In this document: positions 42,023-50,856 of the stretch, in pieces | Numbering within the stretch: position 1 is the stretch's first letter | Layout of the letters: every line of letters begins with the position of its first letter | Assembly (NCBI RefSeq): GCF_007830125.1 | Contig: NZ_VLLG01000003.1 | Coordinates: 238,247 to 302,246 of the forward strand | DNA from: Chitinophaga japonensis | GTDB taxonomy: Bacteria > Bacteroidota > Bacteroidia > Chitinophagales > Chitinophagaceae | Reading direction: 5' to 3' | DNA: 64,000 bases | Position numbers and translations under genes: made by a program | Notes under the pieces: model-generated | Seen by the model: only the letters and a program-made list of their open reading frames with translations | Database searches by the model: none | What the model was told of the DNA's origin: nothing

Positions 42023-45000
42023 TTAAAAGTTTACGTTAAGACCAATGGTAAAAGCACGCGTAGTGGGATACTTGTCGCGGGAGTCGTTGCCCGGCGCCAG
42101 TCCTGTCCAGGTTACTTCCGGGTCTATGCCCTTGTACCCGGTGATCATAAAGGTGTTGCGCGTGGATACATATATCCTGGCTGAACGGATGTGTTTGATA
42201 CCTGTTTCCGGCAGGTTATAACCCAGCACAATATTGTCTACCTTCCAGAAATCGCCGTCCTCCACGTAGTAGCTGTTAAATTCCAGCGGCAGGTTGGTGT
42301 TCAGCACTGCCTTTCCGAATACCTTGTCGTAGGCGGATTTCAGGCGGTTCACCTGCTGGTAGCCCGTGTTCTCGTAATACATCCTTTGCGAGTTGATGAT
42401 CTGGAAATTAAAGGACCCGCGCATGGTCACGTTCAGGTCAAAGCGTTTGTACCGGAGCGTGTTGTTCCACGCCGCATGGAACCTGGGCACGCCGTTGCCG
42501 ATTACTTTCTTGTCTTCGAAGCCGCGGTTGAACTGGTCGTAGGGCACGGGTTTGCCGTCCTTCCCTTCGTAAATCCATTTCCCGTCTTCGGAAATATCGA
42601 TCACCTTGTAGCCATGGAAATTCCCGATCTCCTTCCCGATCTCTACCAGGTGCGTGTGGGTCTGGATGGGCACACCCGCGGCGCCTTCAGTAAAATAGTT
42701 GGTAGCGAGTTGGTACAGGTCGTTGGAGAGCCGGAGCAGCTTATTGCTGTTGGTATTATAGTTAAGGGTGGTGCTCCATTCAAAATTCTTTTTCTGAACG
42801 GGTACCAGGTTTAGCTGCACTTCCACGCCCCTGTTCCGCATTACGCCCACATTGGCGGTAGTAACGGGGTACTGGTTGGGCGGGCTGGGCACCTGGTATT
42901 CCCAGAGCAGGCCGTCAATATCGCGGATATAATAATCTACGCTGCCGCTGATCCTGCCTTTCAGCAGGGAAAAATCCAGGCCCAGGTTGGTTTCCTTCTT
43001 TTCCTCCCATTTCAGGTAGGGGTTGGGATTTTGCGAAGGGGTAAGGGACCTTACCCAGTTACCGTTCAGCAGGTAATAATCCCCATAGGTGAGGGTAGCT
43101 ACGCCTAAAAAGAGCGCGGAAGGCGCCGTGCCGGTCACCCCGTAACCGGCTCTCAGTTTCAGGTCGTCGAAGATGGTCACGTTTTGCATAAAAGGCTCCC
43201 GGTTAATACGCCATCCCACGGAAACGGCCGGGAAGTTGCCCCAGGGTTTCTGTGCGCCATATAACTGGCTGGCGGCTTCCCGGCGCAGGCTGCCCAGGAA
43301 AAGGTAGCGGTCCTTATAACTGTAGGTAACACGGCCAAAAAAGCCGATCAGGTTGGTTTCTGAGCGGAAGCTGTATTCCGGCGCCAGCCCTTCCTTGATG
43401 GCATTGCCGCTGCCGATGTTGTTATAGCTGAAAATGTCCGTGGGGAAATCCCAGTTCTGCATCCAGTTTTCGCTGAAATCATTCTCCTGGTAGCTGTAGC
43501 CCGCCAGTACGGTGAACCGGTGGCTGCGGAGGGTTTTGCTGTACTCTGCTGTCAGTTCCATCAGCCGGTCCACGCTTTCTTCGGCGCCCACGGAGGCATA
43601 CCCGTTACGGCCGTCCCTGAGGGTAGAGATGTGCTGCTTGGTCTCCGAATAGCCCCTGGACTGGTTGTACTTGGAGTAGGAGAAGAGGGCATTCAATCTT
43701 AACCCCTGGATGGGCGTCAACGTAATATTGCCGTTGTACCGCGTCCGCTGCTCCGTATTCCTGCCATCGCTTTCATACAGGCGGGCCAGCGGGTTCTCGT
43801 ACTCAAACAGGGAAGGTTTTTCAAACCAGTTGCCGGCGCTGTCGCGGATGGGCTGCGTGGGGTTCTGCCACATGGCCTGCCGCCAGGTATAGCCGTTAAA
43901 GCTGCTGCCGTCGCCGGTAGTGGTGTATTTCTCCTGGGAGCTGATCATGCCGAAGTTGAACTTCAGATTGCCGTCCAGCATGTTGTGATTAATGTCTACC
44001 CGGCCCCGGAATATCTGGTCGTCCGATTTCTGGAAGATGCCTTCCATGGAGCGGTAGTTGATATTCAGCAGGTAATTGGTCTGGGAATTACCGCCACGGT
44101 AGGTAAGGTTGTGCACATGAGAAACCGGGGTACGGGTCACGGCTTTGATCCAGTCTGTGGAACCGCCGTAATCCCAGGCAGCATCCCGGGTGCCGGCCGC
44201 GATCTGGGCGCGGTAATCCGCGGCTGTCAGCATATCCGGCTTGCGGGCCATGGTTTCGGTGCTCACGTAACCGCTGTATTCCACCGTATTTACAAAATTG
44301 CCGCTGGCTTTGCGGGTGGTGATGAGGATTACGCCGTTGGTGCCCCTGATACCATAGATAGCGGCCGCAGAGCCGTCTTTTAATACGTCAATGGACTCAA
44401 TGTCTTCCGGCGCCACCGTGCGCATATCCCCGGGAATGCCGTCTATCAGCACCAGCGGGTTGGCGTTGGCGCCCAGCAGGGTGGTATTGCCGCGCAGCAG
44501 TATCTGGGTGCCGCTGGTGGGATCGCCGCTGGGAGCGGAGATGGAGAGCCCCGCAACCTTGCCCTGCAGCAACTGGCCGGCATCCACCACCGCGCCTTTC
44601 ACAAAGTTCTCCGATTTTACGGTGGCCACGGCGCTGGTAATATCGCTTTTCCGTTGTGTGCCGTAACCGATCACTACTACTTCCTGCAGCGCCTTGTTGG
44701 ACACTTCCAGCACTATATTCAATTGGGAGCCGGTATGCCCCGCCAGGGGGATCTCTTTGGTTTCATATCCCACCAGCCGTACTACCAGCACCGCCGTGCT
44801 GCCGGTAACGGTCAGCGTAAAGTCGCCGTCCTCTTCGGATATCGTGCCGTTATTGGTGCCTTTTTCCTGTATGCTTACACCCGGCAGGGCCTTGCCCTCC
44901 TTGTCCACTATCTTTCCTGTAACGGTAATAGCCACCGCCGCCTGCTCCGCCGGTTCGCTGGCGTGCATGATCACTACCAGTTTGTCGCTCACTTTCCGGT

Positions 45001-45322
45001 AGGTGAGGGATGTGTTGGCCAGGAGAAGGTTCAGCACCTCCTGTAGCGGCGCATCCTGGACGTTGACCGATATTTTTTCCTGCCCGCTGAGCAGCCGGGT
45101 CTTGTATACAAAGCGGTAAAAGCCCTGCCCCTCGATTGCCTTCAGCGCGCTTTTCAGCGAAGTGTGCTCCAGGTTCAGGCTGATATTTTTCTGGCCATAG
45201 GTATTGGCAAATGCGGGGATCATGAATCCCACGAGTAGAATGATGGTCAGCTTCATCATCAATACGTATTTAATAGTCCGGCTGCCCGCCCTGCACGACA
45301 AGCGTTCTCGTAGTTTTTTCAT
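42023..45322 (-). CDS. SusC-like TonB-dependent receptor with STN domain
   Basis: A 1099-residue receptor. The signal peptide appears after an unusually long basic N-terminus (about 22 residues before the hydrophobic stretch LTIILLVGFMIPAFAN). An STN domain is at about 47-119 (SLKSALKAIEGQGFYRFVYK), a CarboxypepD_reg domain at about 128-210, then the plug (VVVIGYGTQRKSDITSAVAT) and barrel. The STN domain fits with the FecR (45506) and sigma factor (46688) genes upstream on the minus strand. Possible alternative starts are Met22 or Met23, which would leave a normal signal peptide. It is followed 3 bp later by susD. Confidence 0.95.
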   Translation of the reverse strand: MKKLRERLSCRAGSRTIKYVLMMKLTIILLVGFMIPAFANTYGQKNISLNLEHTSLKSALKAIEGQGFYRFVYKTRLLSGQEKISVNVQDAPLQEVLNLLLANTSLTYRKVSDKLVVIMHASEPAEQAAVAITVTGKIVDKEGKALPGVSIQEKGTNNGTISEEDGDFTLTVTGSTAVLVVRLVGYETKEIPLAGHTGSQLNIVLEVSNKALQEVVVIGYGTQRKSDITSAVATVKSENFVKGAVVDAGQLLQGKVAGLSISAPSGDPTSGTQILLRGNTTLLGANANPLVLIDGIPGDMRTVAPEDIESIDVLKDGSAAAIYGIRGTNGVILITTRKASGNFVNTVEYSGYVSTETMARKPDMLTAADYRAQIAAGTRDAAWDYGGSTDWIKAVTRTPVSHVHNLTYRGGNSQTNYLLNINYRSMEGIFQKSDDQIFRGRVDINHNMLDGNLKFNFGMISSQEKYTTTGDGSSFNGYTWRQAMWQNPTQPIRDSAGNWFEKPSLFEYENPLARLYESDGRNTEQRTRYNGNITLTPIQGLRLNALFSYSKYNQSRGYSETKQHISTLRDGRNGYASVGAEESVDRLMELTAEYSKTLRSHRFTVLAGYSYQENDFSENWMQNWDFPTDIFSYNNIGSGNAIKEGLAPEYSFRSETNLIGFFGRVTYSYKDRYLFLGSLRREAASQLYGAQKPWGNFPAVSVGWRINREPFMQNVTIFDDLKLRAGYGVTGTAPSALFLGVATLTYGDYYLLNGNWVRSLTPSQNPNPYLKWEEKKETNLGLDFSLLKGRISGSVDYYIRDIDGLLWEYQVPSPPNQYPVTTANVGVMRNRGVEVQLNLVPVQKKNFEWSTTLNYNTNSNKLLRLSNDLYQLATNYFTEGAAGVPIQTHTHLVEIGKEIGNFHGYKVIDISEDGKWIYEGKDGKPVPYDQFNRGFEDKKVIGNGVPRFHAAWNNTLRYKRFDLNVTMRGSFNFQIINSQRMYYENTGYQQVNRLKSAYDKVFGKAVLNTNLPLEFNSYYVEDGDFWKVDNIVLGYNLPETGIKHIRSARIYVSTRNTFMITGYKGIDPEVTWTGLAPGNDSRDKYPTTRAFTIGLNVNF

Positions 45323-45352
45323 ACTTTAGCAATGTTTAGGTTTAAGATGAAT

Positions 45353-45371
45353 AGCTCACCCCCCGTGAGCT
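45353..45371 (-). promoter_or_regulatory. Leader hairpin before the minus-strand susC
   Basis: AGCTCAC and GTGAGCT pair perfectly (7 bp) around a C5 loop, about 30 nt upstream of the susC start codon. It could be an attenuator or a stabiliser of the leader between FecR and susC. Without a T-run I cannot call it a terminator. Confidence 0.4.
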
Positions 45372-45505
45372 TTATCTGTCTTTTACATGTACAGGGGAGG
45401 ATGTTAGCGCATTCTCCCTTTTTGCATAAATGTGTACGGTAGAAATTAGGTAGCTCCTGCTTTCATGTGGAATTCAGTTCTTCAGTGAAAAAATGGAATT
45501 TGTGT

Positions 45506-46588
45506 TTATTGCCCTATAGTAATTACCTTGCCCCGGATGGTATAGTGAAAATTACCTGTCAGTTGCAATGCATATAATACCTGTGAAATATCCTCGTTCT
45601 CAAAAACGCCGCTGTACTCCACCTGCTCCAGCGCCTTGTCTGCAATGATCACTTTCACGTCGTACCAGCGCTCCAGCTTTAAGGCCACCTGCTGCAACGG
45701 CTCGTCGTCAAACACCAGCTTGTTTTTCATCCACAGTGTTTCCATGGGCGCGGGTTCCTGGTCCTGTTCCAGGTAATGCACCTGCGTAAGCGTCATGATC
45801 GGCAGCGGTTTGGTAAGCGCCGGGCTGTCGTTTCTTACTACCAGCTTTTCATCCGGGCGGAGCACGATCCGTTTCTCCGGGCTGCGGTGCAGGGTGATCT
45901 CTACAGCGCCCCGGATCAGGGCCGTTTCCGTGGCTTTTTCGTCGGCATAGGCGCGCACATTCAGGGCGGTGCCCAGCACCCTGATATCGATCATGTCCGT
46001 ATGGATAATGAAGGGCCTGTCCGGGTCTTTGGCCACGTCAAAGAAAGCCTCTCCTTCCAGCGTTACCTCGCGGGCGCCGCCGGCAAAATTATTTTCGTAG
46101 CTAACCTTGCTGCCTGCATTGAGCCACACTTCCGTACCGTCCGGTAAATGCAGCGTTGAGCGGGCGCCTTTCTTTGTATACACCTGGTGCTGCGCCGCTG
46201 CTGCAGGCGCTTTTTCCTGTCTGTGCCTGGTGTGCAATACCATTATCAGCCCCAGCGCCAGGCAGGCGGCCATAGCGCCGGCCAGGAGCACCCGCCGGTA
46301 AAGCTTTTTGCGGGAGGAGGGCTGCGCAGAAGCCGGTGCTGCTGTATCGTATTGCAGCACGTCTTCAGACAGGTGATTGCTCAGCCGTTGCAGGTGCCGG
46401 TTAAAGCGGTCTGCCGTACCGGGTAGCTGGTTGCCGGGTTTGCTTTTCCAGATCCCTTCCAGTATACCCAGCGGGAAAACCAGGTCAGGCGACTGTTTCA
46501 TCGCTTCCTCCAGGTCCGCTTCCTGTTCAGGGCTGGCTTCTCCCGACAATTTTAAAATGATCAGCTCCCAGATTTTTTCCTCCTTCAT
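45506..46588 (-). CDS. FecR-type anti-sigma factor
   Basis: A 360-residue protein, start at ATG 46588 (MKEEKIWELIILKLSG); an upstream in-frame TTG/ATG would add a hydrophobic 23-residue tail with no role. The N-terminal domain SPEQEADLEEAMKQ matches the sigma-binding region. A membrane helix lies at about 93-112 (VLLAGAMAACLALGLIMVL), followed by the periplasmic FecR domain (STLHLPDGTEVWLNAGS, REVTLEGEAFFDVAKD) and a C-terminal domain (FDDEPLQQVALKLERWYDVKV). It is the anti-sigma partner of the sigma factor at 46688 and of the SusC at 42023. Confidence 0.93.
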   Translation of the reverse strand: MKEEKIWELIILKLSGEASPEQEADLEEAMKQSPDLVFPLGILEGIWKSKPGNQLPGTADRFNRHLQRLSNHLSEDVLQYDTAAPASAQPSSRKKLYRRVLLAGAMAACLALGLIMVLHTRHRQEKAPAAAAQHQVYTKKGARSTLHLPDGTEVWLNAGSKVSYENNFAGGAREVTLEGEAFFDVAKDPDRPFIIHTDMIDIRVLGTALNVRAYADEKATETALIRGAVEITLHRSPEKRIVLRPDEKLVVRNDSPALTKPLPIMTLTQVHYLEQDQEPAPMETLWMKNKLVFDDEPLQQVALKLERWYDVKVIIADKALEQVEYSGVFENEDISQVLYALQLTGNFHYTIRGKVITIGQ

Positions 46589-46687
46589 TATAAATAATGT
46601 GTCAATAGGACAATAAAAAAATAAGAATGTACCAAGGAGATGAAAAAAAAAATCCAAATCCCAAAATCCAGATTCCCAACGGGGTGC

Positions 46688-47272
46688 TTAGCAGCGGGAT
46701 TGCTGTTTGGCGGCGGCGGGTTGCAGGTGCGGGTATACGGACTGTGCTATTTTCCGGGCCGCAATGGTGAGCTGGTTGCGTACCGTGATCCTGGAGATGC
46801 CCAGGATATCCGCTACTTCCTGGTGCTTGAGGCCATGTTCCCGCGCCATTTGGAAGATCAGCCTGCATTGCGGCGGCAGTTCCCGGATGGCGTGGTTGAT
46901 CCTGCCGGCCATTTCGGCGGAGATGTACAGCTCTTCCGGGTTGACGGAGGTTGTGGCGTCCAACGGTATCTCGTCCAGGCACACATGCGGGTACTTGTAT
47001 TCCCTGATAATATAGTTTTTGGAAAAATTTTTGGCAATGACGTAGAGGTATACCTGCAGATTGGCGATGGACGGCAGTTCGTTACGGATGGTCCACAGTT
47101 TGATGAACACGTCGGAAACAATTTCTTCCGCGGCCTCCCTTGACTTTACGAAAGAATAGACGAACCAGAACAGCCGTTCATTCAGTAATTCATACAGCGC
47201 CCGGTATGCGTTCATGTCCTCATACAGGGCGATCTTCTGCTGCAGGTCCGCGATGATGCTTTTTTCTTTCAT
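46688..47272 (-). CDS. ECF sigma-70 factor (Bacteroidota type)
   Basis: A 194-residue ECF sigma factor: region 2 at about 25-95 (FVYSFVKSREAAEEIVSDVFIKLW), region 4 at about 130-185 (RLIFQMAREHGLKHQEVADIL, ISRITVRNQLTIAARKI). It begins the minus-strand unit sigma, FecR, SusC, SusD. The DNA upstream (47273-47761) is shared with the divergent SusC of the third locus, so the two units may affect each other's promoters. Confidence 0.93.
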   Translation of the reverse strand: MKEKSIIADLQQKIALYEDMNAYRALYELLNERLFWFVYSFVKSREAAEEIVSDVFIKLWTIRNELPSIANLQVYLYVIAKNFSKNYIIREYKYPHVCLDEIPLDATTSVNPEELYISAEMAGRINHAIRELPPQCRLIFQMAREHGLKHQEVADILGISRITVRNQLTIAARKIAQSVYPHLQPAAAKQQSRC

Positions 47273-47547
47273 AACGTGGCATTTCTTTCCGGCTCGGAAC
47301 AGCGGAATCGTGTTATCCTATGATAAATATACGTTAAAATAGTTATAATTGTTAAAATGACACTAATTATCCCGTGGCTTTACGGGCAGGCTGCTGCAAG
47401 TAATTGATATTCATCCTGCTGTCTCAAAAAAAAAGTATAAACCTCTCCTTCCGGGCCCGGGGGGCCTTCTTTCCGGCTTACAGGCAAATTCAGGGGCCCT
47501 TTCGCTAAAATCCTATCTGTATTTGTGAAAATAACGTGCAAGTAAAT

Positions 47548-47559
47548 GCAATCGATTGC
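47548..47559. promoter_or_regulatory. LacI-type palindrome, distal copy
   Basis: A perfect palindrome GCAATCGATTGC, embedded in AATGCAATCGATTGCGTAA. The same 18-bp core recurs at 47706 with one base changed. The site resembles LacI-family operators. Confidence 0.6.
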
Positions 47560-47707
47560 GTAATTTCGGTACAGATTCCGGTTATGAAAAAAAGAGCAGC
47601 TTAAACTAGTTGTGTACACTTGTCCTGTAGTGGAATAAGCAAGAAGCTTACTTTTCTTTCACCTTTAAAAACACTTGCAAAAAATGTAAAGCATTCACTC
47701 TTTTAAT

Positions 47708-47719
47708 GCAATCGTTTGC
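47708..47719. promoter_or_regulatory. LacI-type palindrome, proximal copy
   Basis: GCAATCGTTTGC, in AATGCAATCGTTTGCGTAA, 43 bp before the susC start. It keeps the ATCG core of the distal copy and of the galK operators, but the flanks GC..GC differ from the GT..AC of the galK sites, so a different LacI paralogue is likely. Confidence 0.6.
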
Positions 47720-47761
47720 GTAACACGTCCTTTATTATTTCACGTCATCAATCTTATTCTT

Positions 47762-50700
47762 ATGGGTTATTTTCTACAATGCCTTAAGATGTTATCCCTT
47801 GCGCTATCCCTGTTCTTATTGGGCATAACATCTGCTTACGGTCAAAACGTGCCTGTAAGCGGTACCGTGCGCACCCCCGACAACCTGCCTTTCCCGGGCG
47901 TAACCGTGCGCGTAAAAGGCGCCGGCATGGGCGCCACCTCGGATGCGGACGGGCGCTTCCGCATTCCCGGCGTTCCGGCCAATGCCGTACTGGTGTTCTC
48001 CGCTATCGGGCACCTGCCGCAGGAAGTACCGGTGCCCGCCGGCGGCGCTAAAAAATTGACGATCACCATGCAGGCCGACCAGCGGCAACTGGATGAGGTG
48101 GTGGCCATTGGCTACGGCAACCTGGCCAAGCGTGATGTATCCGGAGCCATTACCTCCATTAACCGGGAGGCGATTGAAAGAAGGCAACCGGTCAACCTGA
48201 TAGACGCGCTCCAGAGCCAGGCCGCCGGCGTGCTGGTGATGAACGATGCCGGCGAGCCGGGCGCAGAAGGCAGCATCCGTATCCGCGGCGCTTCCACCTT
48301 TTCCAGCGCCGGCAACAATCCCCTGTACGTTATAGACGGGGTATTGAGCGAAAGCGCCGGCAACATCAATCCCAATGACATTGAGTCCATCGAAGTGCTG
48401 AAAGATGCCGCGTCGGCAGCCATTTACGGTTCCCGCTCCGCTAACGGCGTGATCATCATCACCACTAAAAGGGGGCAGGAAGGCAAGCCGCGCATCGATG
48501 TGCGGTATTCCAGCGTGTTCGGCAAGCTGGCCCACAAGCTGCGCCAGGCCAATGCGGACGAGGTGCGGCTGTACCGACAGCACCAGGGCAGCAGCGGCAC
48601 CAGCGCCGATTCGCTGAATCCCAGCTTCAACGCGGATAACGATTACCAGGAGCTGGTAGGACAGCGGGCCCTGCGCCAGCAGGTGGACCTTAGCGTGAGC
48701 GGCGCCAGCAAGAATATGAACTACTACACCAGCCTGCAGTACCTGGATGACAAGGGGCTGATCGTAAATAGCTGGGCCAAAACCGCCCGCGCCAGGATCA
48801 ATATTGAGTACAGCCCTTCCAAACGTTTCAAGTACGGCAACCGCATGCAGTATTTCTACCAGAAGCGGAACAACATTAACGAGGGCAACACCTTCAACCA
48901 GCTCTTCCAGCGGCCTACCAATTTTGCCGTGTACTACCCGGACGGCTCACTGACCGGCTATGTAGGCGGCCGCCGGAACCCGCTGGCCAATGCCCTCTAC
49001 GACAAGGATGAAACGGAGACCTATGGCGCCAACATCTTTAATTTTATCGAGGTCAGCCTGGCAAAAGACCTGAAGTTCACTACCAATTTCAACGTGGAGC
49101 TGTCTGTACCGCACAATGTATCTTTCGCTCCCAAGATCATCAGTTCCGCCAATCCTACCCGTAACAACGGCAGCGAAAGCTTTGACCTGAACCTGGGTTG
49201 GCAGTACCAGGCTTACCTGAATTATACCTGGAACATCGGCACCGATCATAGTTTCAATGCCATGGCAGGTTTCAGCGCGGAGCGCGCCAAAGGCAACTCC
49301 TTTGATATTGCCGGCGCGGATTATGTCAGCGAGAATGTTTTTACTTCCAATGCCGCCGGTACGCTGATCAACAGCGGCACCCGCACCAATGCCTATGCCC
49401 ACAGCATGGCTTCTTTCTTCGGCCGCCTGGGCTACAGCTACAAAAGCCGCTACCTGCTGAACGCCACGCTGCGGCGCGACGGGTCTTCCCGTTTCGGCAA
49501 GGCCAACCCCTGGGGCAACTTCCCTTCCGTATCGGCCGCCTGGCGCCTGAGCGATGAATCCTTCATGGCCTGGTCCCGGAAATACCTTTCCGATGCCAAG
49601 CTGCGCGTGAGCTATGGGCAAACCGGCAATGAGCGCATCGGCAATTACGACGCGATGCAGCGCATTACCTTTGGCAATGCCTATTATAATGGTGTAACGG
49701 GCGCGGTGCCCACCTCCGGCATCGGCAATCCCAACCTGAGCTGGGAAAGCACCCGGCAGTTTGATGCAGGGCTGGACCTGAGCCTGTTTAACGACCGGCT
49801 GCTGTTCACCGCAGACTACTACGTAAAAACCACCAAAAACCTGCTGTATGAGCGCCTGCTGCCTTCCGAGACCGGTTACGAGAGCGTGCGCATTAACCTG
49901 GGCAGCATACAGACCAAAGGTTTGGAGTTCTCCGCCAATGCCACGCCTTTCCGCTCGCGTAATTTTACCTGGAGCACCATTTTCAATATCTCGTTTGAAA
50001 GAGGCACCATCCGGCAATTGTATAACGGCGAGCAGTTCATATCCGGCGATAAATGGCTGGTGCAGGAAGGCGGCCGCCTGGGCGATTTTTACGGGTATAA
50101 ATACCTGGGCGTATATGCCTATGATGAGTCCAACGCCTACAACGATAACTGGGAGCGCCTGACGCCGGTTTTTGACGGGAACAATGTTTTTATAGAATAT
50201 CTCTATAACGGCCGGAAGTATGAAGGTACGGTGCACCGTTTGTACGGCAATGGCCGGCTGCTGAAAGGCGGGGACGTGGAGTATTACAACCCGGTGAAGG
50301 ATAGCGTGATAGACGATGCGGACCGGCAGATCATCGGGAATGCGCAGCCCAGGTTCTATGCCGGCTGGATCAATAACCTGACTTATAAAAGCTTTACGCT
50401 GTCTTTCACCTTCAATGTGACCTGGGGCGGAAAGATCTACAACAATGCCGCTGCTACGCTCAATAATTATAATACCACGCATATTATCCCGCAGCCTTAC
50501 GTGATCTACAATGCCTGGAAAGAACAGGGCGATGTGACGGACGTGCCCAGGGTAGAAAGGAACAGCGCCTGGAACCACCGCGTGAGCACGCGCTACCTGG
50601 AAGATGGATCGTTCATCCATTTGAGTTATATAAAGCTGATGTATGCCGTAAACCCGGACCTGCTGCAGCGAATAAAGCTCAAAGGCGCCGGCCTGTACAT

Positions 50701-50845
50701 TTATGGCAGTAACCTGGTTACCTGGACCAATTACACCTGGTTTGACCCGGAATTCTCTTCCGGCAACGCCTTGCAGCCGGGACAGGACAATGGCCGTTAT
50801 CCGCGGCGCAGGGAACTGGGCCTGGGTATTAACATTAACCTTTAA
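47762..50845 (+). CDS. SusC-like TonB-dependent receptor without STN domain
   Basis: A 1027-residue receptor: signal peptide (LSLALSLFLLGITSAYG), CarboxypepD_reg domain at about 31-115 (VSGTVRTPDNLPFPGVTVRV), TonB box and plug (DEVVAIGYGNLAKRDVSG), barrel ending LGLGININL. It lacks the N-terminal STN domain of the two neighbouring SusC proteins, in line with the absence of its own sigma/FecR pair. Control is more likely through the LacI-type sites upstream. It heads the unit SusC, SusD, FAS1 lipoprotein, GH95 fusion, GH36 fusion. Confidence 0.95.
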   Translation: MGYFLQCLKMLSLALSLFLLGITSAYGQNVPVSGTVRTPDNLPFPGVTVRVKGAGMGATSDADGRFRIPGVPANAVLVFSAIGHLPQEVPVPAGGAKKLTITMQADQRQLDEVVAIGYGNLAKRDVSGAITSINREAIERRQPVNLIDALQSQAAGVLVMNDAGEPGAEGSIRIRGASTFSSAGNNPLYVIDGVLSESAGNINPNDIESIEVLKDAASAAIYGSRSANGVIIITTKRGQEGKPRIDVRYSSVFGKLAHKLRQANADEVRLYRQHQGSSGTSADSLNPSFNADNDYQELVGQRALRQQVDLSVSGASKNMNYYTSLQYLDDKGLIVNSWAKTARARINIEYSPSKRFKYGNRMQYFYQKRNNINEGNTFNQLFQRPTNFAVYYPDGSLTGYVGGRRNPLANALYDKDETETYGANIFNFIEVSLAKDLKFTTNFNVELSVPHNVSFAPKIISSANPTRNNGSESFDLNLGWQYQAYLNYTWNIGTDHSFNAMAGFSAERAKGNSFDIAGADYVSENVFTSNAAGTLINSGTRTNAYAHSMASFFGRLGYSYKSRYLLNATLRRDGSSRFGKANPWGNFPSVSAAWRLSDESFMAWSRKYLSDAKLRVSYGQTGNERIGNYDAMQRITFGNAYYNGVTGAVPTSGIGNPNLSWESTRQFDAGLDLSLFNDRLLFTADYYVKTTKNLLYERLLPSETGYESVRINLGSIQTKGLEFSANATPFRSRNFTWSTIFNISFERGTIRQLYNGEQFISGDKWLVQEGGRLGDFYGYKYLGVYAYDESNAYNDNWERLTPVFDGNNVFIEYLYNGRKYEGTVHRLYGNGRLLKGGDVEYYNPVKDSVIDDADRQIIGNAQPRFYAGWINNLTYKSFTLSFTFNVTWGGKIYNNAAATLNNYNTTHIIPQPYVIYNAWKEQGDVTDVPRVERNSAWNHRVSTRYLEDGSFIHLSYIKLMYAVNPDLLQRIKLKGAGLYIYGSNLVTWTNYTWFDPEFSSGNALQPGQDNGRYPRRRELGLGININL

Positions 50846-50856
50846 TCTCCGCGACG

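Larger units (their letters stand above)
47273..47761. other. Divergent regulatory region of two glycan loci
   Basis: A 489-bp gene-free stretch between the sigma factor and the third susC. It contains two copies of a CG-centred palindrome (47548-47559 and 47708-47719). The rest is AT-rich with no ORF I would support. Confidence 0.6.

Noticed and set aside
48947..50620. A 557-codon antisense frame opposite the third susC
   Set aside because: Typical long shadow of a GC-rich gene; composition is low-complexity, there is no signal or domain, and the plus-strand SusC is certain.
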